A stretch of 64,000 nucleotides of DNA from an uncultured Clostridia bacterium (GTDB lineage: Bacteria > Bacillota > Clostridia > UMGS1883), in the NCBI GenBank assembly GCA_934454525.1, contig CAKSFM010000011.1, forward strand, positions 39,999 through 103,998, given 5' to 3'. Below are positions 49,559 through 58,580 of this stretch, piece after piece. Both the position numbers and the translations under genes were made by a program. The notes below the pieces were generated by a model that was not told the origin of the DNA, ran no database searches, and worked only from the letters and a program-made list of their open reading frames with translations. How positions within the stretch are numbered: position 1 is the first letter of the stretch; each line of letters starts with the position of its first letter.

Positions 49559-49810
49559 TTAACAGTATTTGAATAGTATCATTATTTCTGTTTGCGGCTT
49601 TATATCCCGAGTACCGATTTTTCTCTGTTCTCATTTTTTCACCGGTTATTTTCAGTCAGTAAACTGAGATACTGAATATGCCGCATTTCCCATAATACAG
49701 GCATTTTTTAAGATTTTATGAAAAGGAACGGTTTTAAGGACTTAATGTCATATTATTACTCAGGCGGCATAATTTAAATCCGATTCGGGCAATGATTGTC
49801 CTAATTTTTC

Positions 49811-49840
49811 TTGACAGCTTTTCTTCACTTGTGGTATATT
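49811..49840 (+). promoter_or_regulatory. Promoter of the membrane AraC regulator gene
   Basis: TTGACA (49811-49816) and TATATT (49835-49840) with an 18-base spacer, 34 bases before the TTG start. Confidence 0.75.
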
Positions 49841-49874
49841 GTTATTGATATTTTCACCGAAAGGAGGATTTGCA

Positions 49875-52148
49875 TTGACAATAGAAAAAATACGCAGGTT
49901 TTTTCGGAAAACCTACGTCAGCTATTACATTCTTTTTATTATCCCCTCAATCATTTTTCTGACGGGAATAATGATTATTTCTGTGATTAACTTTCACTAT
50001 AGTAAAAATCAGATTCAGACTGTTATATCCTCCTCACTTAAGCAGACAATTGAAATGAGTGAGCGCAACATTCATTCAATAATTAATTCGGCTTCGTTTT
50101 TTGACAGCAATCCCGTTTTTCTTGACGGACTCAACAGCTATAAAACCGATGCAAATATTTTAAAACTGCTTTCCGATGCGTTAAGCGGCTTCAAAAGCGG
50201 CAATGAATACATAGACAGTGTTTTTCTTGTTGATAATAATGACAACACCGTTTTGTCTGATTCCGCGCTGTATTCAAGCGCTGACTTTTTTGAAAAAAAC
50301 TACAATTATGAAAGCTACCCGGCGTCCTACTGGATAAAGTACCGTTTTTTAAATTCATCCGTAAACCGGATTCTTGCGCCGACTGTTGTTCTTCATGAGG
50401 GCAGGGAAAAAGTTATAACCCCCATTATTATAAAAAATGTCAGGGGACTTCGTGCAAATGTTTATATTCTGATTAATGTCAGCATAAACATGATGTTTGA
50501 TTTCGGCGAAAGCTCGCAGATTACCCCGAACACGCAGTTTTATCTTTTGAACAGATATAACGGAGAGATTTTTAACGCAAGGAACGGATCCTACTATAAA
50601 AAAAGCATAACGGACACTGAGCTTTATTCAAAGCTCACCGGCAAGGATAACACTTTTTACTACGATTATGATAAATACGGCAGGTGCATGATTTCCTTTT
50701 ATTCGACCTCCGACAGCATAATAGGCTACAGTTATTTCACCGTTATTCCAATGATGGATATTTACAAAATGCAATCAAAAAGCATCATCTTCTCATGCAT
50801 AACGGCGATAATTCTTATCCTTATATCGCTTTATGTTGCGTCACTTAACACAAAGCGCGCAATCCGGCCGCTTAAAAATGCCGTTTCGGTTCTTTCCGAT
50901 GACGAAACGGCAGCAAATGATGATAACATAATCGGCTTGCTTAACAGCTCTGCGGAGCATATCCGCCACGAAAACGAGCAGTTGACGCGCACACTTCCTT
51001 TTGCACAGGAAAAATTTCTTATGAATTATATAAATTCCACGGATTATATGATGGATAAGGAATCGCAGCAGGCGCTTTTAAGCTCGCTCGGTTTCACGCT
51101 TGATTATTTTGCTGTGGCAACAATTCAGCTTTATCCGACAAATCTGTATTTCGAAACATTTTCAATTAACGAATATCAGAATTTTCAGATTATGTTTCAC
51201 AATATTATCAGTGAAATATTTAACGAAAGCTTTGATGCATTTGTTTTTGCGTTTGAAAACTCGGCGCACTATATTGTTCTCAATGTTGAAGAAAGCTGCA
51301 GCGTTGCCGATATACAAAAGGTTTTGGAGCAGATTACCGACCTTTTAAAGAACGATATGGATTATATAAATATTTATGTCGGAAACAGTGAAATCCACAA
51401 AGGACTTGAGGAACTTAAGACGGCGAACGGGGAAATCCGCAATTCACTCAAAATGGTTTCAGCCGCCGGTGAAAAGCTTGACGCTCCTGTGAAAAACGCG
51501 CATCGCCGGCAAAGCATTTTTACCGACCGCAGTTCGGATGAGCTTTATAATGCACTCATTGCCTTTAAGGCGGACGCGGCGCTTAATCTGATAAAATGCT
51601 ATGTTGCACAGGAGGAAAATGCTGACGTTCATGCGCAGAAAGAGCTTTACGCGCAGATACTTCAGGTTATTATAAACGCAATGCGGATTCATGATTTGTC
51701 GATTGACAATAACAAAATGTATTTCGAAATTTACACGCAGATACTGACGCGCAGCACGGACGAAATTTACAAAGCAATTTTGGGATTGGTAAATAATTTC
51801 TCAAAATATTCCGAAAAAAATGCCAAAAGCTCAGGCTTCGGCAAGATTGTGGAATATATCGATGCAAATTTCAGCGACCCGAATATATCGCTTGACAGCA
51901 TTTCCGAGGCATTTAACATCAGTCCGTCATATATTTCAACGATGATGAAAACAAACCTCGGAGTGGGTTTCAGCAAATATTTGTCGGGCAGGCGGATAAC
52001 AAAGGCAAAACACCTGCTCAAGGAATCGGATAAGAGAATTGATGAAATTCATGCCCTGTGCGGCTTTTCAAGCAAGCAAACGTTTTTCAGAGTATTCAAA
52101 GCGTCAACAGGCGTATCACCCGGTGAGTACAGAAAGAATATCAATTAG
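49875..52148 (+). CDS. Membrane-anchored AraC family regulator (YesN-type, one-component)
   Basis: 757 residues from TTG 49875, 7 bases after AGGAGG; an upstream in-frame start at 49839 lies in the promoter and is rejected. Membrane helix at about 15-38, an extracytoplasmic sensor region (about 39-300), a second helix (about 304-325), a linker with HAMP-like character, a middle domain, and a C-terminal AraC double helix-turn-helix (about 655-757: SLDSISEAFNISPSYISTMM and 'ALCGFSSKQTFFRVFKAST'). Such proteins sense sugars or oligosaccharides outside and bind DNA inside. Its place opposite the 19.7-kb operon makes it the likely activator. Confidence 0.9.
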   Translation: MTIEKIRRFFRKTYVSYYILFIIPSIIFLTGIMIISVINFHYSKNQIQTVISSSLKQTIEMSERNIHSIINSASFFDSNPVFLDGLNSYKTDANILKLLSDALSGFKSGNEYIDSVFLVDNNDNTVLSDSALYSSADFFEKNYNYESYPASYWIKYRFLNSSVNRILAPTVVLHEGREKVITPIIIKNVRGLRANVYILINVSINMMFDFGESSQITPNTQFYLLNRYNGEIFNARNGSYYKKSITDTELYSKLTGKDNTFYYDYDKYGRCMISFYSTSDSIIGYSYFTVIPMMDIYKMQSKSIIFSCITAIILILISLYVASLNTKRAIRPLKNAVSVLSDDETAANDDNIIGLLNSSAEHIRHENEQLTRTLPFAQEKFLMNYINSTDYMMDKESQQALLSSLGFTLDYFAVATIQLYPTNLYFETFSINEYQNFQIMFHNIISEIFNESFDAFVFAFENSAHYIVLNVEESCSVADIQKVLEQITDLLKNDMDYINIYVGNSEIHKGLEELKTANGEIRNSLKMVSAAGEKLDAPVKNAHRRQSIFTDRSSDELYNALIAFKADAALNLIKCYVAQEENADVHAQKELYAQILQVIINAMRIHDLSIDNNKMYFEIYTQILTRSTDEIYKAILGLVNNFSKYSEKNAKSSGFGKIVEYIDANFSDPNISLDSISEAFNISPSYISTMMKTNLGVGFSKYLSGRRITKAKHLLKESDKRIDEIHALCGFSSKQTFFRVFKASTGVSPGEYRKNIN

Positions 52149-52200
52149 CAAAAGCGGCTGCGGCACAATGCAATTGCATTGTGCCGCAGCCGCTTTTGCT
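52147..52200. terminator. Very long palindromic bidirectional terminator
   Basis: A perfect 54-base palindrome overlapping the stop codon of the AraC gene, with AAAAGCGGCTGCGGCACAAT in the left arm and a run of T after the right arm. It ends both the regulator gene and, from the other side, the liv operon. Confidence 0.93.
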
Positions 52201-52223
52201 GTTATTCACAGTATCGGCAGTTA

Positions 52224-52922
52224 TCAGCCGCCGAGATATGCTTTTTTGATTTCATCGCTCTGAGCAAGCTCCTGACCCGTGCCTGAAAGCTTTATCTTTC
52301 CTGATTCAAGAACATACGCCCTGTCGGCAATATTAAGCGCCATTTCGGCATTTTGCTCAACCAAAAGAATTGTTGTGCCTGAACGGTGCAGCTCTTTGAT
52401 GATATCAAATATCTGCTGCACAAGAATAGGTGCAAGTCCCATTGACGGCTCATCAAGCATGAGAAGCTTCGGGCGGCTCATAAGTGCGCGCCCCATGGCA
52501 AGCATTTGCTGCTCACCGCCGGAAAGTGTTCCGGCAATCTGGTTTTTTCTGTGCTTAAGGCGCGGAAAGCGTTTGAAAACATCTTCAATTCCGGCCTTAA
52601 CATTTGACGGGTCGGTATACGCACCCATTTCAAGATTTTCAAGCACAGTCATCTGGAGAAATATTCTCCTGCCTTCGGGAACATGTGCAAGACCCTTGGA
52701 AACAAGAGTGCAAGCCTCCGTTTTTGAAATATCCTCATCAAGAAGCGTTATACTGCCTGTTTTCGAACGGAGAAGACCGGAGATTGTGCGCAGCGTTGTT
52801 GACTTTCCGGCTCCGTTTGCGCCGATAAGCGCCACAACTTCGCCCTGATGAACCTCAATGGAAACATCTTTAAGCGCATGAATCTGACCATAGTATACGT
52901 TTATATTATCAACCTTTAACAT
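52224..52922 (-). CDS. livF: Branched-chain amino acid ABC transporter ATPase LivF
   Basis: 232 residues from ATG 52922, with GGAGG 9 bases upstream; an open frame to 53006 is only overlap with livG. Walker A GANGAGKSTTLRTI (about 36-49), LSGGEQQML signature (about 135), Walker B LLMLDEPSMGLAP, and the LivF-typical 'VPEGRRIFLQMTVLENLEMG'. It energises import together with LivG. Last gene of the cluster, ending at the palindromic terminator. Confidence 0.95.
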   Translation of the reverse strand: MLKVDNINVYYGQIHALKDVSIEVHQGEVVALIGANGAGKSTTLRTISGLLRSKTGSITLLDEDISKTEACTLVSKGLAHVPEGRRIFLQMTVLENLEMGAYTDPSNVKAGIEDVFKRFPRLKHRKNQIAGTLSGGEQQMLAMGRALMSRPKLLMLDEPSMGLAPILVQQIFDIIKELHRSGTTILLVEQNAEMALNIADRAYVLESGKIKLSGTGQELAQSDEIKKAYLGG

Positions 52923-52926
52923 AAGT

Positions 52927-53757
52927 TTACGCCTCCGATTTCTTGCCGAGATAAGCCTCGATAACAGCCGGATTCGACTTGATTTCATCGGGCGAGCCTT
53001 TGGCAATTATTTTACCGTGATCAAGAACACAGATTCCCTCGCAGACGTTCATGACAAGATTCATATCGTGCTCAATAAGCATTACCGCGATATGGAAATT
53101 ATCTCTTATGCGGCGGATATTCTCCATAAGCTCCGAGGTTTCCGATGGGTTCATGCCTGCTGCCGGTTCATCAAGCAAAATAATGCCCGGATGCGTTGCA
53201 AGTGCGCGCGCTATCTCAAGGCGGCGCTGCTCGCCGTACGGGAGCGACCCTGCCTGATGCTCCGCAAGGTCTGCCATGTTGAAGAAATCAAGCAGTTCAA
53301 GAGCTTCATCTCTCGACTTTTTCTCAGACGCTCTGTACCCGAAAAGATGCGTTACCGATGATAAAAGCGGCTGATGAATCGAATTGTGCAAACCGACCTT
53401 AACGTTATCGATAACCGACATTTCCGAGAAAAGTCTGATATTCTGGAAAGTTCGCGCAATACCCATCCGGCTTACCTGCGCGGTTGTTTTTCTTGCTGTT
53501 GACTTGCCGTCCAGCATAATTGCTCCGCGCGTCGGGTGATAAACATTTGTGAGAAGATTGAACACGGTTGTTTTACCGGCGCCGTTCGGTCCGATAAGAC
53601 CCGCAATTTCCGTTCTGCCTACGGTGAGCGAGAAATCGTCAACAGCCGTAAGACCGCCGAAATCTATACCGAGATGGTGGGTTTCAAGTATCGGGGGTTT
53701 ATCAATATCGCGTTCCGGAATTATTGCATTGCTCGGAACAGGTACCATTTTAGCCAT
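52927..53757 (-). CDS. livG: Branched-chain amino acid ABC transporter ATPase LivG
   Basis: 276 residues from ATG 53757, with GGGGGGAGA upstream. Walker A GLIGPNGAGKTTVFNLLTN (about 54-72), the LivG insertion MGIARTFQNIRLFSEMSVIDN, signature SLPYGEQRRLEIARAL (with YG instead of SG) and Walker B IILLDEPAAGMNP. The ~20-residue N-terminal extension before the ABC domain is a little long for the family. It follows livM after one base. Confidence 0.95.
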   Translation of the reverse strand: MAKMVPVPSNAIIPERDIDKPPILETHHLGIDFGGLTAVDDFSLTVGRTEIAGLIGPNGAGKTTVFNLLTNVYHPTRGAIMLDGKSTARKTTAQVSRMGIARTFQNIRLFSEMSVIDNVKVGLHNSIHQPLLSSVTHLFGYRASEKKSRDEALELLDFFNMADLAEHQAGSLPYGEQRRLEIARALATHPGIILLDEPAAGMNPSETSELMENIRRIRDNFHIAVMLIEHDMNLVMNVCEGICVLDHGKIIAKGSPDEIKSNPAVIEAYLGKKSEA

Positions 53758-53758
53758 T

Positions 53759-54823
53759 TCAGTTCTCCCCCCGTTTCTGATTCATATTCTTAAACTTATA
53801 TACCAAAACCTCGCGCATTTGCTTTGCCTTTTCACTGTTCGTGAGAAGCATTACAATGATAAGGACAATCGCATACAGAAGCATTCTGTAGTCCGCATAT
53901 TCACGCAGAAGCTCCGGAAGCATATAAAGAAGCGTTGTTGCAACGATTGTTCCGGGGATGTTGCTCATTCCGCCGAGCACAACGAACACCAAAATTAAAA
54001 TCGATGCATTGAAATCGAATTTTTTTGCGGCGATCGTTGAAAAGTTCATTGCATACATTGCGCCTGCCATTCCGGCAAGCACTGCCGATGTGATAAATGC
54101 GGTAAGCTTGTATCTTGTGATACCGATACCGACCGATTCGGCAGCAATTCTGTTATCGCGGATTGCAGTTACCGCGCGCCCGGCTTTGCTGTTCACAAGA
54201 TTCAGCACAATGAAAAGTGCAAATATAATAAGAATAACGCCCGAAGTGAAGCTTGAGAGCTTCATAATTCCGACAGCGCCCTGCGGTCCGTTTAAGATAA
54301 GCTTTCCGTTTTCCATGTTAAGCGCGTCGGCGCTTTTCATGCTGAGATGAAGTCCGCCTTTGTCAACGCCGACATAGACGCAGTTAATTATATTTTTAAT
54401 GATTTCGCCGAATGCGAGAGTTACGATTGCAAGATAGTCGCCGCGCAGACGCAGAACGGGAATACCGATAATAAGTCCCGCAATGCCTGCAAAGATTCCG
54501 CCGATAATCACAGCGGAAAGAAGCCTGAGCCACGGCACGGGAATTGCCTCCTGCAGGCAGATTGCCGTTATAACTCCCGAAAACGCGCCGACGCTCATGA
54601 ACCCGGCATGACCGAGCGAAAGCTCACCGAGGAAGCCGACTGTCAGCGTGAGCGATATAGCCATAACAATATATGTGCATATCGGAACGAGCTGACCGCT
54701 TATCGAGTTATTGATAAGCCCCGAGGACTGCATCGGAAAAAGAATTGCAAATGCAATTAATACCAGTCCGTAGGACTTAATGTTTGTCAATGTGAATTTA
54801 TTCATGCTTTTTATTTTCTTCAT
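53759..54823 (-). CDS. livM: Branched-chain amino acid ABC transporter permease LivM
   Basis: 354 residues from ATG 54823, with GAGGTG upstream. About ten hydrophobic segments and the HAAT permease marks 'LRLRGDYLAIVTLAFGEIIK' (about 127-146) and 'AGRAVTAIRDNRIAAESVGI' (about 215). It forms the translocation path with LivH. Confidence 0.95.
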   Translation of the reverse strand: MKKIKSMNKFTLTNIKSYGLVLIAFAILFPMQSSGLINNSISGQLVPICTYIVMAISLTLTVGFLGELSLGHAGFMSVGAFSGVITAICLQEAIPVPWLRLLSAVIIGGIFAGIAGLIIGIPVLRLRGDYLAIVTLAFGEIIKNIINCVYVGVDKGGLHLSMKSADALNMENGKLILNGPQGAVGIMKLSSFTSGVILIIFALFIVLNLVNSKAGRAVTAIRDNRIAAESVGIGITRYKLTAFITSAVLAGMAGAMYAMNFSTIAAKKFDFNASILILVFVVLGGMSNIPGTIVATTLLYMLPELLREYADYRMLLYAIVLIIVMLLTNSEKAKQMREVLVYKFKNMNQKRGEN

Positions 54824-54832
54824 ACCGGCACC

Positions 54833-55714
54833 TCACACCTTTTCCGTAACTTGCTTTCCGAGTATGCCCGTGGGCTTTATGAGAAGAACCACGATAAGCA
54901 CCGCGAAAACAATAGCGTCAGACAGAGCAGTCGAAATATACGATTTGCTGAAGATTTCGATTATGCCGAGAAGTATTCCGCCGAGCATTGCGCCGGGGAT
55001 TGATCCGATTCCGCCGAATACCGCCGCCGTAAATGCCTTGATACCGGGCATTGAACCGGTTGTCGGGATAAGCACGGGATATGCCGAGCAAAGAAGCACG
55101 CCGGCAATTGCCGCCAAAGCGCTGCCGATTGCAAATGTGAGCGAAATGGTGAAGTTTACGTTGATACCCATAAGCTCAGCCGCATCCTTATCCTCCGACA
55201 CGGCGCGCATTGCCTTGCCCATTCTTGATTTTTTTGTAAATGCCGTGAGGGCAACCATGATAATAAGACATGCCGCAACTGTGATAATCGATTCGGGGGT
55301 TATGATAAGCTTTCCGCCGAAGAGCGAAATCGAACCGAACGAAACAACGCTGCGGAAGGTTTTCGGAGCGCTGCCCCAAATAAGGAGAGCGACATTCTGC
55401 AAAAAGTAGCTTACACCGATTGCAGTGATAAGTACTGCAAGCGAGCCTGCCTTACGCAGAGGCTTGTATGCAAGACCCTCGATAAGAATACCGAGCAGTG
55501 TGCAGACAACCATTGCGCCGAGAATCGATACGATAGGCGGCAGTTTAAGATACGTTGTCATGCAAAATGAAATATATGCGCCGACCATAATAACGTCACC
55601 GTGCGCAAAGTTAAGCATTTTTGCAATGCCGTATACCATGGTATAGCCTAAAGCAATGATTGCATAAACGCTTCCCAGGCTTATTCCGTTTATCAGATTA
55701 GATATTAATGTCAT
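54833..55714 (-). CDS. livH: Branched-chain amino acid ABC transporter permease LivH
   Basis: 293 residues from ATG 55714, with GAGGTG upstream. It has about eight helices and the LivH motifs 'LNFAHGDVIMVGAYISF' (about 33-49), 'YKPLRKAGSLAVLITAIGVS' (about 82) and GKAMRAVSEDKDAAELMGIN. It is separated from livJ by a hairpin that could lower its expression relative to the binding protein. Confidence 0.96.
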   Translation of the reverse strand: MTLISNLINGISLGSVYAIIALGYTMVYGIAKMLNFAHGDVIMVGAYISFCMTTYLKLPPIVSILGAMVVCTLLGILIEGLAYKPLRKAGSLAVLITAIGVSYFLQNVALLIWGSAPKTFRSVVSFGSISLFGGKLIITPESIITVAACLIIMVALTAFTKKSRMGKAMRAVSEDKDAAELMGINVNFTISLTFAIGSALAAIAGVLLCSAYPVLIPTTGSMPGIKAFTAAVFGGIGSIPGAMLGGILLGIIEIFSKSYISTALSDAIVFAVLIVVLLIKPTGILGKQVTEKV

Positions 55715-55830
55715 TTATTACACCTCGTATACCCCATAGGCATTAACCGAAAGGGCGGGAATTTACATATGCGGAGCAGACCCGTCTAAATGCCCGAAAG
55801 CCGGACAAAACCGTGCAGCCGCCGTATTCT

Positions 55831-55867
55831 AAAAAGCGAGAAGCCGCTTCTGCGGCCTCTCCCTTTT
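55831..55867. terminator. Hairpin between livJ and livH (attenuator-like)
   Basis: GAGAAGCCG and CGGCCTCTC pair with one mismatch, with A-runs and T-runs on both sides. On the minus strand it lies just after livJ and before livHMGF, where partial termination would favour the binding protein. Confidence 0.7.
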
Positions 55868-55881
55868 AGAAAGTCGTTCAA

Positions 55882-57072
55882 TTACATTCCTACATAAACG
55901 CCGTTCTTGATAACCATACCCTTGGGAGCCTTGGAAACCTCACCGGTTTTAGACCATGTCATTCCGCTGCCGGTAAGACCGTCAACAGTGAAATCCTTGG
56001 ATGTGAATCTCGAAATAAGCTTGTCGCAAATATCGCTTGCGCTCATATCAGCGGTGATTCCCTCTGCCTTGCATGCATCGTAGATTGCGTAAACGCAGTC
56101 GTAAGCGTCAGCTGCAAACTGGTTGGGAGTATCCTTATACTTTTCTTTGTACTTCTTAACAAAGTTCTTTGTCATGTCATCCTCAGCGTCAGCTGTGAAC
56201 GGAGTGAGAAGCATAACGCCCTCTGCAAGCTTTTTGTCAAAGTTTTCAACAGTAAGGATACCGTCCATTCCGTCAACACCGAAGAACTTCGGCTCATACT
56301 TCATTGCGTTTGCCTGCTTCAGAATAAGCGAAGCCGGTGTGTAGTATATCGGAAGGAACACAAGATCCGCACCCGAATTTTTGATTTCGGTAAGCTGAGA
56401 GTTGAAGTCGTTTGCCGAATCGTCCGTAAATGTCTTTACGCAAACAATGTCAAGACCGAGCTTCTTTGACTCTGCATCAAACTTCTGATAAATACCTGTT
56501 GAGTAAGGGTCCGAGTTGTTGTAGATAATGGCGATTTTTTCACCGAGCTTCTGTTCGCTGATATATTCCGCGGAAGCAACACCCTGGTTGGGATCCGTGA
56601 AGCACATCTGGAACATTGAAGCCTTGCGCTGAATTGTTACATTTCCGTTCTTATCGGGTTGTCCGCCGAGAACATCCGTTGAAGAAGCGGAGGGCGTAAG
56701 TGCAAAAATATGATCGGAATCGATTTCCGTTGAAACCGCGATACACGGCTGAGTTGTTACAGTACCGAGAGAAACCTGCATTCCCCAGTCCTTAAGATTG
56801 TTATATGCGTTAACTGCTTTTTCGGCGTCGTTCTCGTCATCCTCAAACTTAAGCTCGAACTTAAGGTCGCCCTTAGCGTTAACTTCTTCAAGAGCGAGCT
56901 CGGCACCGTTCTTTACAGCCTGACCGTAAATAGCCGCGACACCCGTCACAGGACCGATAGCACCAATCTTAATGGCGTCGGACGCTGCTTTTTCTTTGCC
57001 GCAGCCCGCAAAACAGGTCAGAAGAGCGGCAGCAGCCGTTGCAATGCTTATCAGCTTTGTCATTTTTCTCAT
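55882..57072 (-). CDS. livJ: Branched-chain amino acid type substrate-binding lipoprotein LivJ
   Basis: 396 residues from ATG 57072, with GAGGTAAT upstream; 16 more in-frame codons exist but lie in the promoter. Lipobox CFAGC (Cys24 by this start). The mature Leu/Ile/Val-binding fold starts IKIGAIGPVTGVAAIYGQA and shows 'LTPSASSTDVLG' and 'FTDPNQGVASAEYI'. The ligand may be branched-chain amino acids or another amide; nothing in the cluster narrows it down. Confidence 0.94.
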   Translation of the reverse strand: MRKMTKLISIATAAAALLTCFAGCGKEKAASDAIKIGAIGPVTGVAAIYGQAVKNGAELALEEVNAKGDLKFELKFEDDENDAEKAVNAYNNLKDWGMQVSLGTVTTQPCIAVSTEIDSDHIFALTPSASSTDVLGGQPDKNGNVTIQRKASMFQMCFTDPNQGVASAEYISEQKLGEKIAIIYNNSDPYSTGIYQKFDAESKKLGLDIVCVKTFTDDSANDFNSQLTEIKNSGADLVFLPIYYTPASLILKQANAMKYEPKFFGVDGMDGILTVENFDKKLAEGVMLLTPFTADAEDDMTKNFVKKYKEKYKDTPNQFAADAYDCVYAIYDACKAEGITADMSASDICDKLISRFTSKDFTVDGLTGSGMTWSKTGEVSKAPKGMVIKNGVYVGM

Positions 57073-57110
57073 ACCGATTACCTCTTTCTTCTTTATTAAA
57101 ATAATATAGA

Positions 57111-57139
57111 ATGCTATCATATTTTTTACGATATGTCAA
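57111..57139 (-). promoter_or_regulatory. Sigma-A promoter of the liv operon
   Basis: Minus strand TTGACA (57139-57134) and TAGCAT (57116-57111) with a 17-base spacer, about 40 bases before livJ. Confidence 0.8.
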
Positions 57140-57253
57140 GTAATATGCACAATAAAATTTCGGCGTATTGTGCAAAATACTGCTTTTTTTTACCTTGTTT
57201 TAGGCATTTTTTGAAAAAAGGTCAATTTTCGCAACACGATTTATGCCAAAACG

Positions 57254-57290
57254 CGGAAAAATCCCTGTCCCGGCGGCAAGGATTTTTCCG
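57254..57290 (-). terminator. Terminator after the CBM9-like gene
   Basis: CGGAAAAATCC and GGATTTTTCCG pair perfectly (57254-57264 with 57280-57290) 7 bases beyond the stop of the minus-strand gene at 57297. The U-tract is part of the stem. Confidence 0.7.
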
Positions 57291-57296
57291 TTATAT

Positions 57297-58580
57297 TTAT
57301 TCCGGAACGGCTGCTTTAATTTCAGAATTCTTTGCTGCGTCCGATGCTCCGCTCAAAAGCCGGAAAGTGTATGCAAGGCTCGGATTCTTTGACTCGCCGA
57401 GACCCTTTGTGAACACGCTCATCGTTTCGCGCGTGTCGAAATCTGCGTCGTTTATAACGGTGTTAAAGCCGAACAGCGTTTCCGATGTTATTTCACTGTA
57501 GCCGAAAATGGATTTCGGCAGCTTAATGAAATATCTGAGCGCACCGATATCCTGACGGCGCACTATCTTAGCCGAATCGGACGGACCTGCGCCCGGTTCA
57601 TCGCCGGTTGCACTGTTCCAGATAAAGCAGTCCGGACCTTTCTCCGACCATGCGTATCCGATTTCAAGGTCATCGCTCTTGTATGAGGTTGCCTTGTCGT
57701 TCTGCGTGTCAAACTGGAACTGAATACTGTCACCGTTCCAAAGCGCCTGACCGCTGTTGTTCTGAACATAAAAATCGTCATACACATCTGCAAGGATGTA
57801 TATATTGTCCTTATCCCACTTCATAAACAGTCTGCCTGCAATATCGGAAGCCGACCACGAAGCCGCTTCCGCAGGCTCGGACGGAGGCGCAAGATAAATC
57901 GGGTATGCGTCTTTCCACCAATCTATGCTTCCGTCAAATTCGGCGCACTGCATATCATTATCCGCTTTTGCAATGGTAAGGAAGCTCAACGGATATTTAA
58001 GCATCGTCGGTTTATCGGATATTTCGCTTTTTGCTTCCGCCTCAAAGGCATAGAAGTTATACTGTGCCGCCGTTTTTCCGATGACTGAAAACGTGACCCT
58101 GGTTTCTCCTCCTCCGCTGACAGTGAACGGCATTTCTCCCGACTCAAGCAGCCACCCCTCGGGCGGAGTGAGTTTAACCTTTCCCGAAATCTCCTTATCG
58201 GAATTGTTCATCACAAGGACGGAAACCTCCGTAAGCTCCTCAAAGCTCTTTTCGCTCGGAAGCGCCGCAAGCTCAATCGCCCTTGTGAGCGACACGCTCA
58301 TCGGTTCGCGCTTTGTAACTTCCCCGTCATCGCCGATAAATTCAAGGAAATATTTATTGTCATCCGAGGAAATGTTTCCGTCAAATGTCACGGTTGTTTC
58401 AGCCGTTTTTCCCGGTTTAACGGTAATCTTCTCCGTCCGGGAATTAAATTTGCCGCCGCTTGTTACAAGCCGCACAAAACCGCTTTGCGTTTTAGCCGAG
58501 GTATTTATAAGCTGAAGCCGTATATCACTTTCAACTCCCTCATACTTAACAAGGTCTTTTCCCTTGGGATATATAATCAA
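57297..58580 (-). pseudogene. C-terminal part (CBM9-like) of a frameshifted surface glycosidase
   Basis: 427 codons if begun at TTG 58580, which overlaps the stop of the upstream frame and has no convincing ribosome site. There is no signal peptide, yet the content is that of a secreted protein: two Ig/NEW3-like beta domains (about 15-200, 'RLQLINTSAKTQSGFVRLV' and 'VSVLVMNNSDKEISGKVKL') and a CBM9-like domain (about 212-415, 'AEFDGSIDWWKDAYPIYLAP', 'RLFMKWDKDNIYILADVYDD'). Codons upstream of the TTG stay open in this frame and read AAFKWAESFRAFETAENGDL, a natural continuation of the preceding protein. The likeliest explanation is one gene of about 1,375 codons split by a frameshift near 58630; an assembly error is possible. 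Confidence 0.65.

Noticed and set aside
49839..49874. Upstream start of the membrane AraC regulator
   Set aside because: It lies on the -10 box and before the AGGAGG site.
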